This document shows positions 5,455 through 13,177 of a stretch of DNA of 13,418 bases, piece after piece. Source of the DNA: CBDDRG01 sp965232975 (GTDB taxonomy: Bacteria; Pseudomonadota; Gammaproteobacteria; Pseudomonadales; Porticoccaceae). The notes below the pieces were generated by a model. The model saw only the letters and a list, made by a program, of their open reading frames with translations, searched no databases and was not told where the DNA came from. Positions within the stretch are counted from its first letter, which is position 1, and each line of letters starts with the position of its first letter. The stretch lies in assembly GCA_965232975.1 (NCBI GenBank), contig CBDDRG010000259.1, forward strand, positions 1-13,418, given 5' to 3'. The position numbers were made by a program, and so were the translations under genes.

Positions 5455-8400
5455 ATGACCGACGACAGGCTCTGGCAAACCAAACTCGCCGCGCGCATCC
5501 ACGATCCGGTGGAAAAAGCGCTGGTATTGCTGCGCGATCCGGCAGGGCACGAGAACGGCACTTCGCGCGCGCTGACGCGGCTGCTGGGTTTAGCCGAAAT
5601 CACCGCCGACAACATCGACCCGGACAACGACGAAGCGCTGTCCACGGTGATCTTCAAAAAAGGTCTGCCGCTGTCGATTTACCGCCAAGTGCAGCGCGCC
5701 GACTGGTGGGCGGCGGCCGCCGACCGGCCGCAGTGGCCGATGGAGGAAGAAACCCATCTCAGAAAGACGGGCGAACCCATCACGTTCAAGGTGGCCGACT
5801 GGGCGCAGGTGAGCTGGACGAACAAGCCGGTGCTCATCCACCCGCTCACCGGCGAGCACTACGACTTGGGAGAACACGGCGGCCTGTCGGACACCGATTT
5901 CAAAGACGTCAAGCAGCGCAGCTTCGACCATTTCTCGAATCTGTTGGTAAAACTCGGTGCGCAGGACGACACCGCCCAAGACCTGCGCAAAACCCTGCTC
6001 ACCTACTGGCGCTTCGGCCCCGATCTGACCGAAGACGAAGACTTCGGCAAGTTCGGCGAACTGTGGCGCTTGCTGCCCGCCGACACCCGTGTGCCCGACC
6101 ACTCCATCTGGGATCACCTCGATCTGACCTCCGCCTTTGCCGGCGCCTTTGCCGCCGATCCCAAAGGCGAGGCGGCGCTGCTGGCGCTGTCCATCGGCCC
6201 GGTGCAGGGCTTCATCGCGGCGGCGCGCAAGATGGATGACCTGTGGGCCGGCTCGCACCTGCTGTCGCGCCTGGCTTGGGAGGCGATGCGTCCGGTATGC
6301 GAAGCACTCGGCCCGGACGCGATCCTGTTCCCGCGCCTGCGCGGCATTCCGCAGGTGGACCTGTGGCTGCGCGATGACATGAAACTGCCCGCCGGTCTGT
6401 TCGAAGGCAGCGACTGGATTCGCGGCGGCACCGACGCCAACCCGCTGTTTTCCGCCGCGCTGCCGAACCGCTTTGTGGCCGTGGTGCCGGCCAGCCGGGC
6501 GCGGGAGGTTGCCGAAACCGTGACCCAGGCGGTGCGCGACTGGTTGCAGGGCAAGGGCCGCGAAGTGGTGGATCGCCTGCTGGATGTCGCTGATCTCAAG
6601 ACCGATGGCGACCAGCATTGCCATGCGCAAATGCGCGACCAGCTCGCCGGCTTTCCGGAAGTGCACTGGGCGGCGGTGCCGTTCTCGCTCATCAAGCCAC
6701 GCAATGCAGCCAAACAGACCGACCTCGATGTGAACGGCCTGACCGCCGCGATGGCGCCCTTCTTTGGCGTGGAGGCGAACAAACCCTGCGGCTTTCTAGC
6801 CACGCCCGCCTGGCAGGCGTTGCAAAAAGACATCGACTGGGGCGATGGCACCACCTTCTTCGCGCCCAATCCGGGCGTGCTCTATCCGGCTGTGTACGAC
6901 CTGGCCGAGCGCGTGCTGGCGGCGGCCAAGAGCACGCGCCCATTCGGGCAGAGCGTACAGGAAGGCTGGCGCTGCTCGCTGACCGGCGAGACCGAATGGT
7001 TGACCGACAATGCCGATCTTCTCGGTGTGCCGGCCGGCAAGCGCAAGAGCCGTAATGACAAGAAGTTGAACGCGAGCGAGCACGTCGAAACGCTGTGGAC
7101 GAAAGTGGCCGACGCGCAGCCCGCCTGGGCCAAGAAAGGCGAGCATCTGGGCGGGCTGTCCGCGCTCAAGCGCCTGTGGCCGACGCTGTTTACGGAGGAA
7201 GTCGAAGGTGCCCTGCAAGGCGGGCAGATTGGCCGCTTTGTCGTCTCCACCCACACCATGGCGCTGGCGCATCAGCTCGATCAATGGCTGGCACGCGGCG
7301 GACGGACCGCGAGCGGCTTTGCCGACGCCGCCAAAAAATCCAAACCGGTCGCGTTACCGCGCCGGCTGATGATGCGCCACGCGGGTAACCGAGAACTGCT
7401 CGACGATGCCAAGCGCATTCCCGGTCTGCTTGAAGCGGCGCGCGACGCCGACGATGACGGGGAGGCATACAAACAGGCACAACGCCTGGTGCGCCAGACG
7501 CTGGCCACCCTATCCCCCAACCCCTCTCCCGCCAGCGGGCGAGGGGAGAACAGCATCAAGCTCGAAACCTACTACGCCCTGCTGATGATGGACGGCGACA
7601 GGATGGGCGCGATCCTCTCCGGCGACGAGGCCACCGGTACCGCAATCAGCTACCGCGACAGCTTTCATCCGCAGGTGCGGGACGGTTTTGATAAGCACGC
7701 AGCGAAGCAAGAACTCATCCTCAAATACGGCGACCAGAAACGCCCGATCTCACCCAACCGCCACCTCGCAATTTCCGGCGCGCTCAACGATTTCTCGCAA
7801 ACCGTGGTGCGCCATGTGGTGGAGGAAGAGCATCTGGGCCGGGTGATCTACGCGGGCGGCGACGACGTGCTCGCGATGCTGCCGGTGGCGGATTTGCTGC
7901 CTGTCATGCTGCGGTTGCGGCACACCTACAGCGGTACGGTGCCAGAAGACGAGAACGTGGACTGGGGTGAGCTGCGCAAGCGCAACACGCTGGTTTGCAA
8001 AAACGGCTTTGCATGCTTGAAAGGTCGGCTTATGCGCATGATGGGGAAAAACGCCACCGCGTCCACCGGTGCTGTCATCGCCCACCATTAGGCGCCGCTT
8101 TCCGCGGTGCTGCGCGAGCTGCGCGCGGCGGAACAGCGCGCCAAGGGTTACACCAGGCCCGGCCCGGACGGCAAGACCGTCGACCGCGATGCCTTTCATA
8201 TCACGATCATCAAGCGTTCCGGTGGCGCGCTGAATCTGTCGGCGGAATGGGGCGAACCCCTGGCCTTGCTCGGCGGCCTGTGCGACTTTCTGGCCGACGC
8301 CGACACCTCGCGCCGCGCCGTCTACAACAGCCTCGAATGGCTGGTTGATCTGCCGGACCCCAAGGGCAAACCGGAGATGCTTGCGTCGCTGCTGGCCTAT

Positions 8401-8565
8401 CAGCTCGCCCGGCAATCCGGGGGAACCGCCACGGCAGCCGACCTCGCCAAACGCCTCGCCACACTCGCCGCCGCCCAACCCAAGGACGGCCTGAAGTGGC
8501 TGGAGAACTTCCTCACCGTGGCCGAGTTTTTGGCCCGCGAAACCCGCAGTGGAGGCCAGGCATGA
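5455..8565 (+). pseudogene. cmr2: Cmr2/Cas10 large subunit of the type III-B complex, interrupted by in-frame TAG
   Basis: Cas10 is the crRNA-complex subunit that makes cyclic oligoadenylate after target RNA binding. The frame from ATG 5455 encodes 1,036 positions. MTDDRLWQTKLAARIHDPVE carries the HD-type motif (H16, D17). ALSIGPVQGFIAAARKMDDL and the RLAWEA region follow. MDGDRMG (712-718) marks the first palm, and YAGGDDVLAML the second, with GGDD at 801-804, so the cyclase motif is intact. TAG at 8089-8091 (codon 879) then interrupts the conserved STGAVIAHH-x-APL stretch. The same frame goes on with family-like sequence to TGA at 8563, encoding the C-terminal D4 helical region. As written the protein would lose its last ~157 residues. 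The likely ancestral codon is CAG or AAG. The stop overlaps the cmr3 start (ATGA). A palindromic repeat at 7508-7546 adds PNPSPASGRGE. Confidence 0.88.
7508..7546 (+). repeat. Intragenic REP-like palindrome, copy 2 (in cmr2)
   Basis: CCCCTCTCCCGC (7521-7532) faces GCGGGCGAGGGG (7535-7546), with one mismatch over 12 bp. A degenerate copy of the outer arm, CCCTATCCCCCAA, precedes it. It is translated as LSPNPSPASGRGE in the same phase as copies 1 and 4. Confidence 0.75.
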
Positions 8566-9776
8566 GCACCGTCGAGAGCGTTTTCCTGGAGCCGCTGGAC
8601 GTGCTCTTTCTGCGCGGCAACAAGCTGTTCGGCGACCCCGGGAGTTTCGGCGAATCCCTGGTGCCGCCCTGGCCGTCGGTGGCGGCGGGGGCGCTACGCT
8701 CGCGCATGCTGGCGGATGCCGGCATCGATTTGACGGCGTTCGGCGCCGGCCAGGTCGCGCACCCCACGCTGGGCACGCCGACGCGGCCGGGCAGCTTCGG
8801 AGTCACCGCCTTCAACCTGGCGCGGCGTTTTGCCGATGGCCGGGTCGAGGCGCTGTTCGCGTTGCCTGCCGATCTGGTGGTCAGCGAGGCCGCCCCGAGC
8901 GCACTGGACGTGCGCGCCCTCTCCCCAACCCCTCTCCCGCTTACGGGAGAGGGGCTTAGCTGTTCATTTCCGCTGCCCTTGTTGTCGGTGCTCGCGGAAA
9001 AAGAACGTGGCAAACCAGCCGGCGGCTACTGGCTCACGGCAGATGGCTGGAAAAAATATCTGGCCGGGCAGGTGCCGGCACCGACCGACCTGGTGAAATC
9101 GAGCGACCTGTGGCGGATCGACCCGCGCGTCGGCGTGGGGCTCGACGCCGTCAGCGGCCGCGCCGCCGATGGTCGCTTGTTTTCGGTGCAGGCGGCGGCG
9201 ATGGTCAAGCGCGGGCATCGCATCGGCACGAACAAGGCAACCGACAAAGCTTTGCTGGCCGATTACGACGTCGGCTTCATCGCCGCCGTCAGCGGCGCTG
9301 CATTACCCAAAAGCGGCGCCCTGCGCCTCGGCGGCGACGGTCGCGCCGCCGCCGTTCACGCAACGGCGGACTTCGTTTTGCCAGCGCCGGATTACGCCGC
9401 GATTGCCAGCGCCCGGTGCTGCCGCCTGGTGCTGACCACACCGGGTATTTTCGCGGCCGGCTGGCTGCCCACCGGTACCACCCAAACCGCCGACGGTGAA
9501 TTCCGTTTCGACCTGCACGGCGTCAAAGGTCGTCTGGTCTGCGCCGCCGTGCCGCGTGCCGAAGTCATCTCCGGCTGGGATATGGCGCTCTGGCAGCCCA
9601 AGCCCGCACAGCGCGCCGCCCCCACCGGCAGCGTCTACTGGCTGGATGAACTCGATGCCACACCCGAAGCGCTGCGCAAGCTTGTCGAAACCGGTTTGTG
9701 GAGCGAGTCCTGCGAAGATGCCGCCCGCCGCACCGAAGGCTTCAACCGGCTGACACTGGCCAAATGGAGACCCTGA
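8562..9776 (+). CDS. cmr3: Type III-B Cmr complex subunit Cmr3
   Basis: The product has 404 residues. Cmr3 is a Cas5-like RAMP protein that holds the crRNA 5' tag and docks onto Cmr2. The N-terminus FLEPLDVLFLRGNKLFGDPG followed by SFGESLVPPWPSVAAGALRS is the clear Cmr3 signature. KSGALRLGGDGRAA (mid-protein) is the RAMP glycine-rich loop region and GFNRLTLAKW ends the protein. ATG 8562 overlaps the cmr2 stop as ATGA, and GGAGG (8551-8555) precedes it, so the start is firm and translation is probably coupled to cmr2. The frame is intact. A palindromic element (8917-8954) is read as LSPTPLPLTGEG, in a different phase from the other copies, and adds a low-complexity insert after the APSALDVRA segment. 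The gene ends 8 bases from the 3' end of a convergent PIN toxin gene. Confidence 0.93.
   Translation: MSTVESVFLEPLDVLFLRGNKLFGDPGSFGESLVPPWPSVAAGALRSRMLADAGIDLTAFGAGQVAHPTLGTPTRPGSFGVTAFNLARRFADGRVEALFALPADLVVSEAAPSALDVRALSPTPLPLTGEGLSCSFPLPLLSVLAEKERGKPAGGYWLTADGWKKYLAGQVPAPTDLVKSSDLWRIDPRVGVGLDAVSGRAADGRLFSVQAAAMVKRGHRIGTNKATDKALLADYDVGFIAAVSGAALPKSGALRLGGDGRAAAVHATADFVLPAPDYAAIASARCCRLVLTTPGIFAAGWLPTGTTQTADGEFRFDLHGVKGRLVCAAVPRAEVISGWDMALWQPKPAQRAAPTGSVYWLDELDATPEALRKLVETGLWSESCEDAARRTEGFNRLTLAKWRP
8917..8954 (+). repeat. Intragenic REP-like palindrome, copy 3 (in cmr3)
   Basis: CCCCTCTCCCG (8929-8939) and CGGGAGAGGGG (8944-8954) form a perfect 11-bp stem around CTTA. An outer arm CCCTCTCCCC (8917-8926) precedes it. 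It is translated as LSPTPLPLTGEG. Confidence 0.8.
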
Positions 9777-9784
9777 TGCGCGGC

Positions 9785-10180
9785 TTACCAAAACGTCTTG
9801 ATGGGATAGCGCCGGATGTTCTGGTCGGGGGTGAGCAGCGTCAGCCCGTGCTCGATGGTCTGACAGATCAGCAGCCGGTCGAAGGGGTCGCGGTGGATGT
9901 CGGGCAGACGTTCGAGTGGTTCGAGCGTGTTGGCGACCACCGGGAGCAGGTCGAGCCGATGCGCGGCGCACTGGCGGGCGAGAAAGCCCAGCGCGGTCGC
10001 GCCGCCGGTATCCAGGCCGATCTGCCCCTTGCCATGTTTGACGAGCACTTCCCACAAGGTGGCCGTGCTCACCGCCGCTTCGGTATCGCCCGCTGCGAGC
10101 AGGTCGCGCACGCCCGGCGGCAAGCGCTCGGGAATGCCGATCAGCCACAGGAACACGCAGGTGTCGAGCAGCAGTCTCAC
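9785..10180 (-). CDS. vapC: PIN-domain ribonuclease toxin (VapC-like)
   Basis: The product has 131 residues, the usual size of a small PIN toxin, which cleaves RNA (often tRNA or rRNA) when freed from its antitoxin. The acidic residues of the PIN site are all visible: D6 in LLLDTCVFLWL, E44 in STATLWEVLVK, D98/D101 in HRDPFDRLLICQT and D119 in LLTPDQNI. The start is GTG at 10180, chosen because the conserved LLLDT begins two residues later and because GTG overlaps the antitoxin stop (GTGA), a typical toxin-antitoxin arrangement. The open frame extends further upstream but that part only overlaps the antitoxin gene. It is transcribed against the cmr operon and converges on cmr3 with an 8-base gap. 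The frame is intact with all key residues present, so the toxin is probably active. Confidence 0.88.
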   Translation of the reverse strand: MRLLLDTCVFLWLIGIPERLPPGVRDLLAAGDTEAAVSTATLWEVLVKHGKGQIGLDTGGATALGFLARQCAAHRLDLLPVVANTLEPLERLPDIHRDPFDRLLICQTIEHGLTLLTPDQNIRRYPIKTFW

Positions 10181-10494
10181 TTCGGCTCGACCGGTTCGGG
10201 CGTCCAGTTCGGGTCGAAATCCGGGTTCAGCGGGTCGGAAGGCAGCATCTTCGAGCCCTCCCACAAGGCGAGCTCGTCTTCGTCCATCGGGTCGAAGAAG
10301 GAGGGGTGGATGGTCACCAACCCCTTGGCCAGCCCGATGGGGCGGGGTTTGCGCGCGACCTCTTCCGGCGCGATCGGCACCAGCCACGCCACCGGTACGT
10401 TGCGGCGGCAGATCACCACGGTTTCGCCCGCCTCGACCTGCGCCAGATATTCCGACAGGTGGGCCTTGGCTTCATGCACGTTAACGGACTTCAT
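10177..10494 (-). CDS. Phd/YefM-type antitoxin
   Basis: The product has 105 residues. The N-terminal half (MKSVNVHEAKAHLSEYLAQV, then GETVVICRRNVPVAWLVPI) is the Phd/YefM DNA-binding fold. In this family it dimerises on the promoter and represses its own operon. The second half is acidic and proline-rich (DPMDEDELALWEG, DPNWTPEPVEPK), as expected for the disordered part that wraps and blocks the toxin. It precedes the PIN toxin with a 4-base overlap. Its start is 46 bases from that of cmr4 on the other strand, so its binding sites probably lie in or next to the cmr4 leader. It lies inside the cmr operon but is transcribed in the opposite direction. Confidence 0.88.
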   Translation of the reverse strand: MKSVNVHEAKAHLSEYLAQVEAGETVVICRRNVPVAWLVPIAPEEVARKPRPIGLAKGLVTIHPSFFDPMDEDELALWEGSKMLPSDPLNPDFDPNWTPEPVEPK

Positions 10495-10540
10495 CGCGCG
10501 TTACCTGACCAAGTAGATAACCAAGTCAAAGGATAACACC
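10495..10540. promoter_or_regulatory. Divergent control region between antitoxin and cmr4, with direct repeat
   Basis: ACCAAGT occurs twice, at 10508-10514 and 10520-10526, exactly 12 bases apart, which is close to one helical turn and is a plausible operator for a dimeric antitoxin. On the minus strand TTGACT (complement of 10523-10528) could be a -35 box, but no good -10 follows. AAGGA at 10529-10533, 7 bases before ATG 10541, is the cmr4 ribosome site. Promoter function for either direction is inferred from position. Confidence 0.4.
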
Positions 10541-11452
10541 ATGTTCGAAAAACAAGCAGCCCTGTTTCTCTATGCCGTCAGCCCGGTGCACCTGGGCGCG
10601 GGTCAGGCCGTCGGCCTGATCGACAACCCCATCCAGCGCGAGCGCCACACCGGCCATCCCTGTTTTGCCGGTTCCGGCATCAAGGGCGCGGTGCGGCATG
10701 GGTTCACTGCCATCGGTGGCGATGAAAAGCTCATAGACCGGCTCTTCGGCCCGGATGCCGGCGCCAGCGACCTGCACGCTGGCGCGGTCAGCTTCGGTGA
10801 CGCCCAGCTCGTCGCGCTGCCGGTGCGCTCGCTCAAGGGCGGTTATGTCTATGCCACCTGCCCGCAGGCGCTGGCGCGGGCACAACGGCTGCTGGGGTTG
10901 ATCGGCGTTTCGGTGAGTTGGCCCACCTTGACCGTCAACGACGAACACTGCCTGCTCGCCAACCCGGCGCTGCTATCGTCAGGCGACAAGCTGCATCTCG
11001 AAGCCTTCGAGTACACGCCGACCGACAAGGAATCCGCCGACGTCAAAACCATCGCCACTGACCTCGCCACCAGGGCGCTGCCGGATGGCGCGGCCTACGA
11101 CTTTTTTCGCAACAAACTAAAAACCGACCTGGTGGTGCTGTCGGACACCGACTTCGCCTATTTCGCACAGAACGCCATGCTGGTCGAACCCCATGTGTGT
11201 ATCGACGAAAGCACCGGCACCGCCAGCGACGGCGGTCTGTTCTACACCGAGAACCTGCCGCCCGAATCGCTGCTGGTGGCGCCGCTACTGGCGAGCCAGA
11301 CCCGCACCGGCAAGCAAGCCGACCACGACACTGCCGAGGGTGTCATGGCCAAAATGAAAAACGTCATCGACGGCAAGCTGCTGCAAATCGGCGGCGACGC
11401 CACCACCGGCCGCGGCCTGGTGCTGGCCAAGATTGTGGGGGGTATCCAATGA
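10541..11452 (+). CDS. cmr4: Type III-B Cmr complex backbone subunit Cmr4 (target RNA nuclease)
   Basis: The product has 303 residues. Cmr4 is the Cas7-family backbone protein that repeats along the crRNA and cuts target RNA at 6-base intervals. LFLYAVSPVHLGAGQAVGLI followed by DNPIQRERHTGHPCFAGSGI is the family signature. D28 in LIDNPIQRE matches the position of the catalytic aspartate in Cmr4 (D26 in Pyrococcus furiosus), so cleavage should be retained. The GSGIKGAVRH loop and the C-terminal GGDATTGRGLVLAKI are RAMP glycine-rich motifs. AAGGA 7 bases upstream supports the ATG. The stop overlaps the cmr5 start (ATGA). The gene is intact and carries no palindromic insert. Because the toxin-antitoxin pair interrupts the operon, cmr4-6 either rely on readthrough from cmr3 or have their own promoter in 10495-10540. 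Confidence 0.95.
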   Translation: MFEKQAALFLYAVSPVHLGAGQAVGLIDNPIQRERHTGHPCFAGSGIKGAVRHGFTAIGGDEKLIDRLFGPDAGASDLHAGAVSFGDAQLVALPVRSLKGGYVYATCPQALARAQRLLGLIGVSVSWPTLTVNDEHCLLANPALLSSGDKLHLEAFEYTPTDKESADVKTIATDLATRALPDGAAYDFFRNKLKTDLVVLSDTDFAYFAQNAMLVEPHVCIDESTGTASDGGLFYTENLPPESLLVAPLLASQTRTGKQADHDTAEGVMAKMKNVIDGKLLQIGGDATTGRGLVLAKIVGGIQ

Positions 11453-11841
11453 GCGCGGCAGCCAAACCCCGCCAGACGCTGGAACAGCAGCGCGCGCAGG
11501 ATGCCTGGGACAAATGCGCCGTCTACACCAAGGAGCACGTCAACATCGCCAAGGGGCTGCCGGCCCTCATCATGAACAGCGGGCTGATGGAGGTGCTGGC
11601 GTTCTGCCATGAAAAAGGGAAGAAAGAATCGCAGCGACACAACGAAGATGTCGCTCGGGATATGCGCGTTTGGCTACAAGGGCGCTTCCCGCAGTTGATT
11701 TCGAGCGCCGATTTCGAGCCTTTCATGCAATCACTCATGAAGATCGAAAAACCCGGCGACTACCAAACCATCACCGCCGAAGCCTTCGCCTGGCTGCGCT
11801 GGCTACGGCAAATGGCGGCCGCGCGCAAGGGAGGGGAGTGA
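11449..11841 (+). CDS. cmr5: Type III-B Cmr complex small subunit Cmr5
   Basis: The product has 130 residues, the usual Cmr5 length. It is a small all-helical protein that stacks along the target strand of the Cmr complex and stabilises the backbone. The N-terminal TLEQQRAQDAWDKCAVYTKE and VNIAKGLPALIMNSGLMEVL segments match the family (the Q-x-RA-x-xAW motif and the P-x-x-I-x-x-NGL-type helix). The C-terminal AFAWLRWLRQMAAA is the last helix. Start and stop both fit tight operon coupling: ATGA overlap with cmr4, and cmr6 begins one base after the stop. No defect is seen. Confidence 0.93.
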   Translation: MSAAAKPRQTLEQQRAQDAWDKCAVYTKEHVNIAKGLPALIMNSGLMEVLAFCHEKGKKESQRHNEDVARDMRVWLQGRFPQLISSADFEPFMQSLMKIEKPGDYQTITAEAFAWLRWLRQMAAARKGGE

Positions 11842-11842
11842 C

Positions 11843-13100
11843 ATGCCCATTGCCGCGGTTCCAGCCTACTTGGGCAGATTCCCAGCACGCCTCGCCGGGG
11901 ATGCGGTTTGGGATGTATCTGAAGCTGTGGGGCGTCAACCGTCGCAGCCAGGCATTGTTGTGGACGACCGCAGATGTCGGCTACGAGGTGCGGGGCCAGA
12001 ATCAGCAGGAGCGAGAGGTCAAATACGAGAACAAAGTTTCGGCCTTGACCGAAGCCAAACGCCTGAACGAAAACGACAAGAAAACCATGGCGGCACTGTG
12101 TGCACGCCAGCAGCAGGCTTTCGATGTGATTGCATCGGCAGATGCCGGCCTTCGTCTCGATGCCCTCGCCACCGCCCCCTTCACCACCGGCCTGGGCAAC
12201 GAACATCCGCTGGAAAACGGCTTTGCCTTTCTGAACCCCTACGGTCTGCCTTATCTGCCCGGCAGCGGCGTCAAGGGCGTGCTGCGCCAGGCGGCGCGAG
12301 AACTGGCCAGCGGAGACTGGAATGAAATTTACGGCAAAGCCGGCTGGACCAACGATCTGCTCCCCTCTCCCCTGCGCGGGAGAGGGGCGGGGGGAGAGGG
12401 GCTTTCCATGCTTGATGCGCTGTTCGGCCTGGAATCGTGCGACGGCGATACCTTCCACCTGCGTGGCGCGCTGACCTTCTGGGACGTGATCCCGCAAATC
12501 AAGGGCGATAGCCTCGCGGTGGAGATCATGACCCCGCACCAGAGCCACTATTACCAGCAGAAAGCGCACGCCGGCAGCGCCAATCCCCATGACTCCGGGC
12601 AGCCCGTCCCCATCAGCTTCCTCACCGTGCCGCCCGGCTCGGGCTTTGCGTTTTATGTAGTCTGCGATCTTGCCCACCTGAATCGGCTCGCACCTGACCT
12701 GGCCGTAGATAGCCGCTGGAAAACCTTGCTCGAAGCCGCCTTTGCCCATGCCTTCCAGTGGCTCGGCTTCGGCGCCAAGACAGCGGTGGGTTATGGGGCG
12801 ATGAAGCAGTTGAGCCCAGAAGAGGTGTTAGCCGCTCGACAGGAATCAGAAGCTGCCAGCATGAGATGCGACTGGGTGGATCAGGCGGTCAGTGATCTCG
12901 CCAAGAAGAACCATGCAGGTGAATCCGATACTTTGCGCAGCAAGGGCCTCGCGGAAGTCTGGGCCGCACTGGCGGAGCCGACCCTCAAGGCGCGGGCGCT
13001 GGCGGACATCCGCGCCCGCTGGTCAAAGGAAGGTTGGTGGGATGCCCCGCCCGGCAGTTCGGCCAAGAGAGCCAAGGCAATTTACGCGGGCGGTGTATAA
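11843..13100 (+). CDS. cmr6: Type III-B Cmr complex subunit Cmr6, apparent frameshift near the start
   Basis: Cmr6 is a RAMP subunit beside Cmr1 at the crRNA 3' side of the complex. The expected N-terminus MPIAAVPAYLG is encoded from ATG 11843, with a strong GGGAGGGGAG ribosome site just upstream. The rest, DSQHASPGMRFGMYLKLW onward, lies in the next frame, so one base (near A11876) must be skipped, or two bases have been lost. Reading on to TAA 13098 gives about 415 residues in total. Later motifs are intact: NPYGLPYLPGSGVKGVLRQA, EIMTPHQSHYY and LGFGAKTAVGYGAMK. An alternative is a start at ATG 11901 in the main frame (399 residues) without the first strand, but it lacks a well-placed ribosome site. 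A palindromic element (12362-12401) adds PSPLRGRGAGGEG. Confidence 0.85.
12362..12401 (+). repeat. Intragenic REP-like palindrome, copy 4 (in cmr6)
   Basis: CCCCTCTCCC (12362-12371) pairs with GGGAGAGGGG (12378-12387) around a 6-base loop. A further arm GGGGGAGAGGGG (12390-12401) follows. It is translated as PSPLRGRGAGGEG in the same phase as copies 1 and 2. Confidence 0.8.
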
Positions 13101-13177
13101 GTGCTGTTACCAGCCGCCACATCTGTGGCCCTGGGTTCCAAATAAATGTGTACCGGAAATTCAGGGAATCACCGTTC
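13101..13177 (+). promoter_or_regulatory. Gap between cmr6 and csx16 with small stem-loop and ribosome site
   Basis: GCCAC (13116-13120) pairs with GTGGC (13125-13129) around ATCT. AT-rich sequence (CCAAATAAATG, 13138-13148) follows and could hold a -10 element, but no clear promoter is seen. AGGGAA at 13163-13168, 9 bases before ATG 13178, is the csx16 ribosome site. Confidence 0.35.

Noticed and set aside
5590..6666. 358-codon open frame on the minus strand inside cmr2
   Set aside because: It is opposite clear Cas10 sequence and shows no domain; long antisense frames are expected at this GC content.
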